Below are positions 49,875-58,791 of a DNA stretch of 64,000 bases, piece by piece. Source of the stretch: Prochlorococcus sp. AG-347-L21. Lineage in GTDB: Bacteria > Cyanobacteriota > Cyanobacteriia > PCC-6307 > Cyanobiaceae. The first letter of the stretch is position 1, and each line of letters opens with the position of its first letter. Position numbers and translations under genes: made by a program. A model generated the notes under the pieces. The model had not been told where the DNA came from. It searched no databases and was given only the letters and a program-made list of their open reading frames with translations. Location: positions 118,409 to 182,408 of the forward strand of contig QCCQ01000001.1 of the NCBI GenBank assembly GCA_003278875.1. Reading direction: 5' to 3'.

Positions 49875-50777
49875 CTAAATAGTATATTTTTTATTAAATT
49901 CGTATACTTCTTTTGATATTAATGGTAGGAAAGAAGAATCTTTAGAATATTTTTCACCATCACAAAAAACAACTAATAAAGTGTGAAGAGATTGACTATT
50001 AGTCCACCAAGCAGAATCATGTCTAACTTCTGACATTAAGCCTGCTTTACTCCAAAGATTAATGCTTTCTGGTAAGCCTGCTCCCAAAAAACCATCTATT
50101 TGATTAAGAGAATCGTTTTTAAGAATAACTTTATCTAAATTTCTTTTTAAAAAACTTCGTAAATTTAAATCATTTTTTTGATAATCAATATGAATCATAA
50201 TTTCCTCCAAAACCCTTGCAGCCGAATCAGAATTCATAGAGTTTCTATTTTCATTTTTATGTCCATAAAATTCTTTTTCACGACCAAATGGCCCATCATC
50301 CCAGGTCTTTTGACAGCAATTTAAACCACTCAATTCCTCCCAATGTAAATCATGTAGCCAATCATTTATTATACTTCTTTGATATTTCCAATTTTCCCAG
50401 GATTCGCCCTCAATACAAGGTCCGCTTGTTGTTCCAGTAAGTAAATCAATTAAGAAGCTTGTTGCATTATTACTTGAGAAAGATAACATTTTCCTTACAG
50501 CATCAATAATTTCATCCGATAATAATAAACTTCCTTTTTTAATCCAATAATAAGCAGCAAGACCATAAACCAACTTGACTATGCTGGCAGGGTAAATCAT
50601 TTTTTTATTATTAATGCCAGTTCCAAAACCTTTAAATACCCTTTTATTTTCTGTTTTATAATTAATCCAAGTTACGGCAATATCTTCTCTTGAAAAATCT
50701 TTATTATAAGAGCATACTCTCCCTAAAATATCATTTAAGGCTAAACCCATCTCTTCACTTAAATAGTAAAAGGTCAT
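49875..50777 (-). CDS. Class A beta-lactamase-like serine hydrolase
   Basis: The 300-residue protein has the penicillin-binding-fold motifs: S65-x-x-K68 (YPASIVKLV), SNN in SFSSNNATSF (the SDN position), and KAG in LWSKAGLMSE (the KTG position). No signal peptide is obvious, and the N-terminal MTFYYLSEEMGLALND is soluble in character. It could be a cell-wall-related peptidase or hydrolase rather than a resistance enzyme; neighbours give no sign of an antibiotic cassette. The start at 50777 is only 3 bases from the divergent NlpC/P60 start; an internal ATG nine codons in is an alternative. Confidence 0.8.
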   Translation of the reverse strand: MTFYYLSEEMGLALNDILGRVCSYNKDFSREDIAVTWINYKTENKRVFKGFGTGINNKKMIYPASIVKLVYGLAAYYWIKKGSLLLSDEIIDAVRKMLSFSSNNATSFLIDLLTGTTSGPCIEGESWENWKYQRSIINDWLHDLHWEELSGLNCCQKTWDDGPFGREKEFYGHKNENRNSMNSDSAARVLEEIMIHIDYQKNDLNLRSFLKRNLDKVILKNDSLNQIDGFLGAGLPESINLWSKAGLMSEVRHDSAWWTNSQSLHTLLVVFCDGEKYSKDSSFLPLISKEVYEFNKKYTI

Positions 50778-50780
50778 TGT

Positions 50781-51539
50781 ATGGAAAATTATAAAAATCC
50801 TATCTCACTATTTAAACAAACAAATTTTTCAAAAACTATTTGGTGGAAATTAAAAGTTAATATTTCTGGATATCAAAATGAAACAGAAGATAAATTAGTT
50901 ACTGAAATATTTAAAAATAGAATTTTTAGGCTTATTTATCCAAATATTTATCAAAACAACCATAAATTTTCAAGAATACTAGTTCAACTATATGAAGATG
51001 GTTACGTCTGTTGGATAAATTTAGATGGATTAATTATTGAGAAATACGAATTAAAAAAAAATAACAGTTTAAAAAATGAAAACTTCTTTATAACAGATAA
51101 AGTTAACTCAATTTTAAAATGGATCAAGGATCAATCTGAGTTGAATAATGAATATCTTTGGGGAGGTACATTAGGACCCAATTTTGATTGTTCTGGATTA
51201 ATTCAGACTGCTTTTTTCAAGCATCAAATTTATATACCTCGAGACTCTTTTCAAATAAAAAGTTTTTGTAAGCACCTTTTTTATTACAAAGAGTCGTATG
51301 CGGCTTTACGACCTGGCGATCTTTTATTTTTTGGAAATAAAAAAAAATGTGATCATATTGGAATCTACAAAGGAGACGGATTCTATTATCACAGCTCTGG
51401 AATGGATTTTGGCAGAAATGGAATAGGATTAGATACCCTAAAAAAGTCTAATGATAAAATCTCATTACATTATAAATCTAAACTAATTTCGGCAGGAAGA
51501 GTAGTTAGAAATTATAGATGGGACCGTACTATACGTTAA
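50781..51539 (+). CDS. NlpC/P60 family cell-wall peptidase
   Basis: The 252-residue protein has an N-terminal region of about 100 residues (probably SH3-like) and a C-terminal NlpC/P60 domain with catalytic C137 (FDCSGLIQ), H192 (CDHIGIY) and H204 (YYHSSG). YLWGG before the Cys and LRPGDLLFF before the His are family landmarks. It should cleave peptidoglycan stem peptides, as in cyanobacterial NlpC/P60 enzymes with bacterial SH3 domains. AAAGG lies 7 bases before the ATG, a good ribosome-binding site that falls inside the divergent gene's first codons. Confidence 0.88.
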   Translation: MENYKNPISLFKQTNFSKTIWWKLKVNISGYQNETEDKLVTEIFKNRIFRLIYPNIYQNNHKFSRILVQLYEDGYVCWINLDGLIIEKYELKKNNSLKNENFFITDKVNSILKWIKDQSELNNEYLWGGTLGPNFDCSGLIQTAFFKHQIYIPRDSFQIKSFCKHLFYYKESYAALRPGDLLFFGNKKKCDHIGIYKGDGFYYHSSGMDFGRNGIGLDTLKKSNDKISLHYKSKLISAGRVVRNYRWDRTIR

Positions 51540-51601
51540 TTAATGTAGCTCAACTTTAAAATAAATTAAATTAAAATATTACTTATTCTTTAATTTAGAA
51601 A

Positions 51602-52201
51602 TTAACCAGCAGTCCAAATATTTTTAATGATTGGCATTATGGTATCTAAGTGTAATGTCCCAACAAGTAACCAAGCAAAAACAGCTCCTCCACATCCTCC
51701 TAACCAAAATCCACTTGTAAAATCAGCCCAACCAGCTCTTGTAAATAAGTCCTTTGGCGGATTAATAACAGTTGCATCTGGAGGTTGAACATTAGGTGCC
51801 TTACCAGGTGCATTGTATAGCACAAAAAGTGCTGTCAAAATATGAACAGCTCCAATAGTAGCGAGAAGTCCAGCTGTTAGAGCAAATTCAGAATTTCTTA
51901 ATGGGCCAGTCATGGTAAAAGGTCCGTATAGAAGATATCCAAAAGCTGCTCCAGTTTCTAAACCTCTAAAATTAGGGGAAATACCTTCTCTGTAAAAAGG
52001 TAAATTATTTATAAAGGCTTTTGTAAAATAACCACTATTAACTGGAGTAGCTAAATTACCAACACAAGGATCAGCAACTGTTTTTACTGCCCATTGTTCT
52101 GCTACGCCAATATCATTTGGTTGTACAGAAGTATCTATGTATTTCTCATCAAACTTAATAGAACTTGTTGATTCAGAGAATGATTTTTGAAAGTCGCTCA
52201 T
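51602..52201 (-). CDS. psaL: Photosystem I subunit XI (PsaL)
   Basis: The 199-residue protein has the PsaL pattern: [40 protein letters not shown] and [20 protein letters not shown]. About three membrane helices follow. PsaL holds PSI monomers together in trimers or tetramers and binds chlorophyll. The N-terminal 30 residues are an acidic, Ser-rich extension typical of marine picocyanobacteria. psaI precedes it by 27 bases, so the two form an operon. Confidence 0.97.
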   Translation of the reverse strand: MSDFQKSFSESTSSIKFDEKYIDTSVQPNDIGVAEQWAVKTVADPCVGNLATPVNSGYFTKAFINNLPFYREGISPNFRGLETGAAFGYLLYGPFTMTGPLRNSEFALTAGLLATIGAVHILTALFVLYNAPGKAPNVQPPDATVINPPKDLFTRAGWADFTSGFWLGGCGGAVFAWLLVGTLHLDTIMPIIKNIWTAG

Positions 52202-52228
52202 TTTTTTAATAGTTTAGTGTTTGATAAT

Positions 52229-52342
52229 TTATTCAGTTGCTGTAATTAATCTTCCAATCAATACGATAAAAACAGCAGGCATTGCTATACCAATTAATGG
52301 AACAAAAATTGAGGGTAAAAGACTTGGTAAATCAGATGGCAT
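52229..52342 (-). CDS. psaI: Photosystem I subunit VIII (PsaI)
   Basis: This short gene runs from ATG at 52342 to TAA at 52229 and encodes 37 residues beginning MPSDLPSLLPSIFVPLIGIA. It has a single membrane helix (about 11-33) and the PSIFVPLIG start of the helix that is typical of PsaI. The protein sits next to PsaL at the PSI trimer interface, and the gene is directly upstream of psaL on the same strand. Confidence 0.92.
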   Translation of the reverse strand: MPSDLPSLLPSIFVPLIGIAMPAVFIVLIGRLITATE

Positions 52343-52345
52343 AGT

Positions 52346-52365
52346 TCTTTAAACATCTTTAAACA
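52346..52365. repeat. Tandem 10-bp repeat at the psaI start
   Basis: TCTTTAAACA occurs twice in perfect tandem, ending 3 bases from the psaI ATG when read on the minus strand (TGTTTAAAGA twice). The period equals one helical turn, which suits protein binding. The AAAGA within it also lies where a ribosome-binding site would be. No other copy was noticed in the window. Confidence 0.6.
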
Positions 52366-52434
52366 CTTTAGTATTGATCAGCGAAATAATGTTAATTTTA
52401 TTACTGGATGATATAAAAATTATTAACTTTTTAC

Positions 52435-52827
52435 ATGTTAAATTTTTTCGCAATTTTACTTATTATTTTTATAGGAATATTACTTCTAGTTTTTAAAAAA
52501 AGAAGCTTTACAAAGTTGATAAATCAAAGCAATTTAAATTCTATTAAATTAAAGAAAAATAAAAAAAGTAATAATAAATTTCTATCTAAAAAAAATAGTT
52601 ATTTATACAATCACGAAGAAAAAAAGTACTTAATATTTTATAAAAATTCTCAAAGAAATAAAATGATTAGTCTTTTTCAAGGTGATACAGAAAATAAATT
52701 AAAGGCATTAAAAATAGCGGAAGAATTGGCTGATAAATCAACATTACCAATTTTACGAAAAGGCTTAAGAGATATTTCTCCTGAAGTCGTTGAAATTTCA
52801 GCTTTATTAATAAGACAGTTCAAGTAA
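52435..52827 (+). CDS. Membrane-anchored hypothetical protein with HEAT-like C-terminus
   Basis: The 130-residue protein has an N-terminal membrane helix (LNFFAILLIIFIGILLLVF), then a long Lys/Asn/Ser-rich linker. The last 50 residues form two helices resembling a HEAT hairpin (ENKLKALKIAEELADKSTLP then ILRKGLRDISPEVVEISALL). I do not recognise a named family. It is divergent from psaI and convergent with a glycosyltransferase gene, whose stop is 4 bases beyond its own. A scaffold role at a membrane is the most that can be inferred. Confidence 0.65.
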   Translation: MLNFFAILLIIFIGILLLVFKKRSFTKLINQSNLNSIKLKKNKKSNNKFLSKKNSYLYNHEEKKYLIFYKNSQRNKMISLFQGDTENKLKALKIAEELADKSTLPILRKGLRDISPEVVEISALLIRQFK

Positions 52828-52831
52828 ACAA

Positions 52832-53794
52832 TCAATTTTGTTTAGCACTGTTTATTGATCTAATTCTGTAAATTGGACGACTTTGACTTTCATGATATGT
52901 CCTAATTAAAAGTTCACTCAACAATCCAAAGCTAAATAATTGAACACCAGCAATTCCTAATATTAATGCAAACATCAGCAACGGACGATTTCCAATATCC
53001 TCACCCATTATTTTTAAAACTATCAAATAAGAACTTATCGCAAGGCTAAAGAAAATACTTATAATTCCAACAAAACCAAATCCATACATCGGTCTTGTTA
53101 AAAATTTAGTCATAAACCAAACAGTTAGTAAATCCATTAAAACTCTAAAAGTTCTATCAATTCCATATTTACTAGATCCATATTGCCTGCTCCTATGATT
53201 TACTTTAATTTCTTTGATTCTTGCACCTTCAATATTTGCTAAAACGGGCAAAAACCTGTGAAGTTCCCCATATAACTTTATATCTTCTATTATTTCTTTC
53301 TTAAACGCTTTTAATGAGCAACCATAGTCATGCAACTTCAAACCTGTTACGCGAGCTATTAACTTATTCGCTATTTTTGATGGTATCTTTCTATTAATTA
53401 ATTTATCTTTTCTATCAAACCTCCAACCACAAACCAAATCAAAACCATTATTAATCTCTGAAATTAATAAAGGAATATCATTTGGATCATTCTGTAAATC
53501 ACCATCCAAAGTAATAACAATATCGCCCTTAGAATTATCAAAGCCAGCTGACATTGCTGCAGTTTGACCATAATTTTTGCGAAGGGAAATTACTGACAAT
53601 TCTTTAATTTTGAGAGTTAGTTGCTTTAATACTTGATGAGTATTATCTTTCGAACCATCATTAACAACAATCAATTCAAAATTAAATTTATTAGATGACA
53701 TTACATTTATAACTTCATCCAATAAAGGACCAATACTCTCGCTTTCATTGAAAACAGGGACGATAATAGAAATTAATTGTTTTATATCTGACAT
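52832..53794 (-). CDS. Polyprenyl-phosphate glycosyltransferase (GtrB/DPM-like, GT2)
   Basis: The 320-residue protein has an N-terminal GT2 domain (ISIIVPVFNESESIGPLLDE; DGSKDNTHQVL; the metal motif LDGDLQNDPNDI) and two C-terminal membrane helices near residues 238-262 and 272-297. YGCSLKAFKKEI and HRSRQYGSSKYG match the bactoprenol-phosphate glucosyltransferase/dolichyl-phosphate mannosyltransferase group. It should charge a lipid carrier with a sugar for later envelope glycosylation, possibly by an ArnT-like enzyme such as the one at 26.3 kb; that link is inference. Confidence 0.88.
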   Translation of the reverse strand: MSDIKQLISIIVPVFNESESIGPLLDEVINVMSSNKFNFELIVVNDGSKDNTHQVLKQLTLKIKELSVISLRKNYGQTAAMSAGFDNSKGDIVITLDGDLQNDPNDIPLLISEINNGFDLVCGWRFDRKDKLINRKIPSKIANKLIARVTGLKLHDYGCSLKAFKKEIIEDIKLYGELHRFLPVLANIEGARIKEIKVNHRSRQYGSSKYGIDRTFRVLMDLLTVWFMTKFLTRPMYGFGFVGIISIFFSLAISSYLIVLKIMGEDIGNRPLLMFALILGIAGVQLFSFGLLSELLIRTYHESQSRPIYRIRSINSAKQN

Positions 53795-53855
53795 TTATAT
53801 CTAATAATAATTACACAATTTTAACTTAATTTAGAACATTAAAATTAAACAAAAA

Positions 53856-53879
53856 AAATCACCACAAACGTGGTGATTT
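53856..53879 (-). terminator. Rho-independent terminator of psaA-psaB
   Basis: Perfect 10-bp arms AAATCACCAC (53856-53865) and GTGGTGATTT (53870-53879) surround a 4-base loop. On the minus strand the stem is followed by a run of T residues (TTTTTTTGTTT). It lies 18 bases after the psaB stop codon. Confidence 0.9.
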
Positions 53880-53897
53880 AAATTATTTAAAGGAAAT

Positions 53898-56126
53898 TTA
53901 ACCAAACTTACCTGAAGTGGATGCGATAACAAATGCCCCAAATGTAAGTATGTTTCCAATCGTGAAATGTGCTAGTCCAACTAATCTAGCTTGAACAATT
54001 GAAAGTGCAACTGGCTTATCTCTCCAGCCAACAAGGTTAGCAATTGGAGTACGCTGATGTGCCCAAACTAATGTTTCAATTAATTCTTGCCAGTAACCAC
54101 GCCATGATATTAGGAACATGAAACCAGTAGCCCAAACTAAGTGACCGAATAGGAACATCCAAGCCCAAGGAGATAGGGAATTTACTCCAAATGGATTATA
54201 TCCATTAATGAGTTGAGCAGAGTTTAACCAGAGATAATCTCTGAACCAACCCATTAGATAAGTTCCTGATTCGTTAAATTGTGCTACGTTACCCTGCCAA
54301 ATTGCCAGGTGTTTCCAATGCCAGTAGAAAGTTACCCATGCTAGTAAATTTAATGCCCAGAACATAGCTAAGTACATAGCGTCCCAAGATGAACTATCAC
54401 AAGTACCTCCACGTCCAGGACCATCACAAGGGAATGCATAACCTAAATCTTTCTTATCAGGAATTAATTTCGTTCCTCTAGCATCAAGTGCTCCTTTGAT
54501 AAGTATTAAAGCGGTTGTATGAAGACCTAAAGCGATAGCATGGTGAACTAAGAAATCTGCAGGACCAATAGGTAAGAAAGCACTTAATGCATCTTGTCTA
54601 TTGATCAAATCCATCCAGTAGTGATTACCTGGCAATGAATTAGCAGCAAGACTTGCTGAACTTGTTGGATCAGATAATAAAGCATTAAAGCCGTACATCA
54701 TTTTACCTTGAGCAGCTTGAACAAATTGAGCAAATACTGGCTCAATTAGAATTTGCTTTTCAGGATTACCAAAAGCTACGACAACGTCGTTATGAACATA
54801 AATTCCTAGAGTATGAAATCCAAGCAGCATTGTTACCCAACTAAGATGGCTTATCAAAGCTTCCTTTGTTCCAAGAACTCTTGCCAATACATTATCTTTA
54901 TTTAATTCTGGATCATAATCTCTTACAAAGAAAATAGCTCCATGTGCAAATGCACCAACCATCAAGAACATTGCTATGTACTGATGATGACTGTATAAAG
55001 CAGATTGTGTAGTGTAGTCCCTAGCAATAAAAGCGTAAGAAGGAAGTGCACCCATGTGTTGAGCTACAAGAGAAGTCGCTACACCAAGGGATGCTAATGC
55101 TAATCCAAGTTGGAAATGTAATGAATTATTTACAGTTTCATATATTCCATCGTGGTTAATTCCAAAACTACCTTTATGAGGATCATTAGGGTGTCTTGTA
55201 TTATGGGCTTCTGTAATTTCTTTGAGGCTATGACCAATACCAAAGGTATTTCTATACATATGACCAGCAATTACAAAAACTGTTCCAATCGCAATATGGT
55301 GATGCGCAATATCGGTAAGCCATAATGCTTCACTTTGAGGATGAAGACCACCTAAGAAAGTAAAGATTGCAGTTCCAGCTCCTTCAGCTGTTCCAAATAC
55401 TTGATCTAAAGAATCAGGATTTTGGGCATAAGCTCCCCAGTTTAAAGTAAAGAAAGGAGCTAATCCTGCAGGGTGAGGAAGCACTGTTAACCAGTTATCC
55501 CAACCTACATGCTGACCTCTTGATTCAGGTATAGCAACATGAACCAAATGTCCTGTCCAAGCGATACTACTAAAACCAAATAAGACAGCTAAATGATGAT
55601 TTAATCTTGACTCTGCATTTTTAAACCAAGCTAAAGAAGGTCTGAATTTTGGCTGTAAGTGTAACCAACCAGCAAATAGAGTCCAACAAGCCAAAATACT
55701 CATGAATATTGAAGCTTGGAAGAGTTGCTCGTTAGTTCTCATTCCAATTGTGTACCACCAATGATAGAGACCTGAATAAGCGATGTTTACTGGACCGCTT
55801 GCTCCAGCTTGTGTCATTGCTTCTGTGATGCCAGATCCAAAATGAGGGTCCCAAATAGCATGAGCTATAGGGCGGACATGAGTTGGGTCAAGCACAAATT
55901 GCTCAAAATTACCTTGCCAAGCAATATGAAATAAGTTACCGGCTACCCAAAGAGCGATTATTGCTAGATGTCCAAAATGTGTAGAGAATAGCTTCTGATA
56001 AAGTTTTTCTTCGGTCATACCGTCATGACTTTCAAAGTCATGAGCGGTAGCTATTCCGTACCATATTCGTCGGGTTGTGGGGTCCTGAGCTAGACCCTGG
56101 TTAAATGATGGAAATTTTGTTGCCAT
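53898..56126 (-). CDS. psaB: Photosystem I P700 apoprotein A2 (PsaB)
   Basis: The 742-residue, 11-helix protein binds P700, the primary acceptors and half of the FX cluster. The FX loop [20 protein letters not shown] carries its two cysteines. Many His residues in membrane helices (e.g. [20 protein letters not shown]) bind antenna chlorophyll. It lies 27 bases downstream of psaA and ends the operon at a strong terminator. Confidence 0.99.
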
Positions 56127-56153
56127 TGAATTAAAAAGGTGAAGTTCAGGTTA

Positions 56154-58457
56154 TTAGCCCAGCCCGAAAAGGCGAGCATGGAAGAAGGCCCATGTAGTAG
56201 CTATACCACCTACAAGGAAGTGTGTAACACCTACTGCACGTCCCTGAGTAATAGATAGAGCTCGAGGTTGTATGGTTGGTGCAACCTTTAGTTTGTTGTG
56301 TGCCCAAACAATTGATTCGAACAATTCTTGCCAATATCCTCTTCCGCTGAAGAGGAACATTAAACTGAACGCCCATATGAAGTGAGCTCCCAAGAACATC
56401 AAACCGTACATGCTTATTGATTGACCATAGCTTGTTAATACTTGAGAAGCTTGAGCCCAGAGGAAATCTCTTAACCAACCATTGATAGTAATTGAACTTT
56501 GTGCAAAATTACCACCAGTAAGTCCCCAAACATCACTCTGCATTTTCCAAGAGAAGTGGAAAATAACTATTGATAAACAGTTATACATCCAGAAGAGAGC
56601 TAAGAAAACGTGATCCCATGAAGAAACTTGACATGTACCACCTCTTCCAGGACCATCACAAGGGAATCTAAATCCTAAAGAAGCTTTGTCAGGAATCAAC
56701 CTTGAACTTCTTGCATAAAGAACTCCTTTAAGAAGTATCAAAACAGTTACATGGATTTGGAAAGCATGAATATGATGAATCATTAAATCAGCTGTCCCTA
56801 ATGGAATTGGAGCTATAGCTACCTTTCCACCAACTTCAACTAAACTTCCATTAAAGACTTCACTTAAAGCTTTGTGAGGTAAAGCTTCTGCAGTACCTGC
56901 TAAAAGGGAAGTCCCAACAGCAGATGCTTGAATACTCTGTACCCATTGAGCGAAGATTGGCTGAAGTTGGATAGCAGAATCACTAAACATATCTTGGGGT
57001 CTACCCAAAGCTCTCATAGTATCGTTGTGAATATAGAGTCCAAAACTATGGAATCCTAACCACATACAAACCCAGTTCAAGTGACTGATTAAAGCATCTC
57101 TTGCCTTAAGAATTCTGTCTAATACATTATCAATATGTTTTGCTGGATCGTAATCTCTAACCATTGCAATTCCAGCATGCGCACCAGCTCCTACTATGAA
57201 TAATCCACCTATCCACATGTGATGGGTAAATAATCCAAGAACTGTCATATAGTCAGTAGCTATGTAAGGATATGGAGGCATCGCATACATGTGATGAGAT
57301 ACAAGTATGCTAATTGAACCAAGCATCGCTAGGTTTACTGATAGCTGAGCATGTCTACTTTCTGCCATGAATTCAAAAAGACCTTGATGACCTTTAGGCG
57401 CAGGGAATAATATTGGGTCTCCTTGTTGTGAATCTAATATTTCTTTCATACTATGACCAATACCGTAGTTGGTTCTGTACATATGACCACCGATTATCGC
57501 TATTACACCAAAAGCTAAATGATGATGTGAAACATCAGTCATCCACAAGCTTCCTGTCACAGGGTTAAGTCCACCTTTGAAAGTAAGGAAATCTGAGAAA
57601 GCTAACCAATTTAAACTAAAGAAATTACCTGTACCACTTGCTAATCCTGGAAATATCTGACCGATAATTTGTGGATCGCAGAGTTGATGCGGCATAGGCA
57701 TATCTGCAATAGTTGCTATTTCTTTTCCATTAATAACTAAAGGAGAACCTGCATCAATTGCATCTAAAAGAGCTGCAGTAGGAGCTCCGATATGAATACA
57801 ATGGCCAGCCCATGCTAATGACCCTAAACCTACTAAACCAGCTATGTGGTGGTTAAGCATAGACTCAATATCTTGGAACCACTCCATTTTTGGAGCTGCT
57901 TTGTGATAATGAAAAATTCCAGCATGAAGCATAAGTGCCGCCATTACTACAGCTCCTATTGCTAATGCCATCAGTTCGCTTTCGTTAGTAATTCCCCATG
58001 CTCGCCACATGTGGAATATTCCTGAACTGATTTGAATACCGTTGTAGTTGGCACCAAGATCAGCATTAAGCATTTCTTGACCAACAATTGCCCAAACTTG
58101 CTGAGCGCCTGGTTTGACATGAGTTGGATCAGCTAACCAACCTGAATAATTAGAAAATCTTGCTCCATGGAAAAAAGCAGCACTCATCCATATAAAGATG
58201 ACTGCAAGGTGTCCAAAATGGGCTGAAAAGATTTTTCTTGTTGCTTCTTCAGCATCGCCTGTATGCACATCGAAATCATGTGCATCAGCATGCAAATTCC
58301 AAATCCAAGTTGTAGTTTTTGGACCTTTAGATAATTTACTTGACCAGAAACCTGGTTTATCTAATTTGGCAAAATCAATAGGTCTTGGATCGGCCTTAAC
58401 AGGATCCTCCAAAACTTTTTTGTTTTTTTCTCCACTTTCTGGTGGGCTGATGGTCAT
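56154..58457 (-). CDS. psaA: Photosystem I P700 apoprotein A1 (PsaA)
   Basis: The 767-residue, 11-helix protein is PsaB's partner. The FX loop [20 protein letters not shown] has both cluster cysteines. [20 protein letters not shown] and [15 protein letters not shown] open the helical core. Length is slightly greater than in freshwater cyanobacteria because of short insertions. It is first in psaA-psaB with a long upstream region containing inverted repeats. Confidence 0.99.
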   Translation of the reverse strand: MTISPPESGEKNKKVLEDPVKADPRPIDFAKLDKPGFWSSKLSKGPKTTTWIWNLHADAHDFDVHTGDAEEATRKIFSAHFGHLAVIFIWMSAAFFHGARFSNYSGWLADPTHVKPGAQQVWAIVGQEMLNADLGANYNGIQISSGIFHMWRAWGITNESELMALAIGAVVMAALMLHAGIFHYHKAAPKMEWFQDIESMLNHHIAGLVGLGSLAWAGHCIHIGAPTAALLDAIDAGSPLVINGKEIATIADMPMPHQLCDPQIIGQIFPGLASGTGNFFSLNWLAFSDFLTFKGGLNPVTGSLWMTDVSHHHLAFGVIAIIGGHMYRTNYGIGHSMKEILDSQQGDPILFPAPKGHQGLFEFMAESRHAQLSVNLAMLGSISILVSHHMYAMPPYPYIATDYMTVLGLFTHHMWIGGLFIVGAGAHAGIAMVRDYDPAKHIDNVLDRILKARDALISHLNWVCMWLGFHSFGLYIHNDTMRALGRPQDMFSDSAIQLQPIFAQWVQSIQASAVGTSLLAGTAEALPHKALSEVFNGSLVEVGGKVAIAPIPLGTADLMIHHIHAFQIHVTVLILLKGVLYARSSRLIPDKASLGFRFPCDGPGRGGTCQVSSWDHVFLALFWMYNCLSIVIFHFSWKMQSDVWGLTGGNFAQSSITINGWLRDFLWAQASQVLTSYGQSISMYGLMFLGAHFIWAFSLMFLFSGRGYWQELFESIVWAHNKLKVAPTIQPRALSITQGRAVGVTHFLVGGIATTWAFFHARLFGLG

Positions 58458-58791
58458 CTAGCACCTCGAAAATAATTGACATTAAAGCCGATTGATCGGA
58501 TCTTGAACCTATTTTTAATGATAATGTTCAAGAAAACGAATCCTTCGGAACTTTAGATATTCGTTTCAAAAATAATAAGGCAAAGATTCTTTCGTTATGC
58601 ATTAACGTAACAAATGTTCTAATGATTGTTACTATATGAATATTTTGTTAAATTCCTGTCTATGACTAAATTATGAGTATTTTTACTCAAATTATACATA
58701 AATTTCTTAAATTTTTTTTTATATTTCAAAGAAAATTTTTTAAATCCAGCGACAGGATATAATTTCAACGTAACTATCAATAGTTTCTGAT
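58458..58791. promoter_or_regulatory. psaA upstream region with four inverted repeats and a candidate -10
   Basis: This 334-base divergent spacer between psaA and cbiG-cobJ has no ORF. It holds two contiguous 33-base inverted repeats with 8-bp arms and 17-base loops: TCTTGAAC/GTTCAAGA at 58501-58533 and AAACGAAT/ATTCGTTT at 58534-58566. Two more lie further out: GTAACAA/TTGTTAC at 58607-58632, and TGAGTA/TACTCA at 58674-58689. A minus-strand TATAAT at 58691-58696 would start a psaA leader of about 225 bases. The leader and start-site placement are inferred. Confidence 0.5.

Noticed and set aside
56146..56478. 110-codon minus-strand frame at the psaA 3' end
   Set aside because: It overlaps psaA in another frame on the same strand, and psaA itself is complete with no frameshift.
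53898..58457. psaA and psaB as a recent tandem duplication
   Set aside because: They are ancient paralogues present in all photosystem I organisms.
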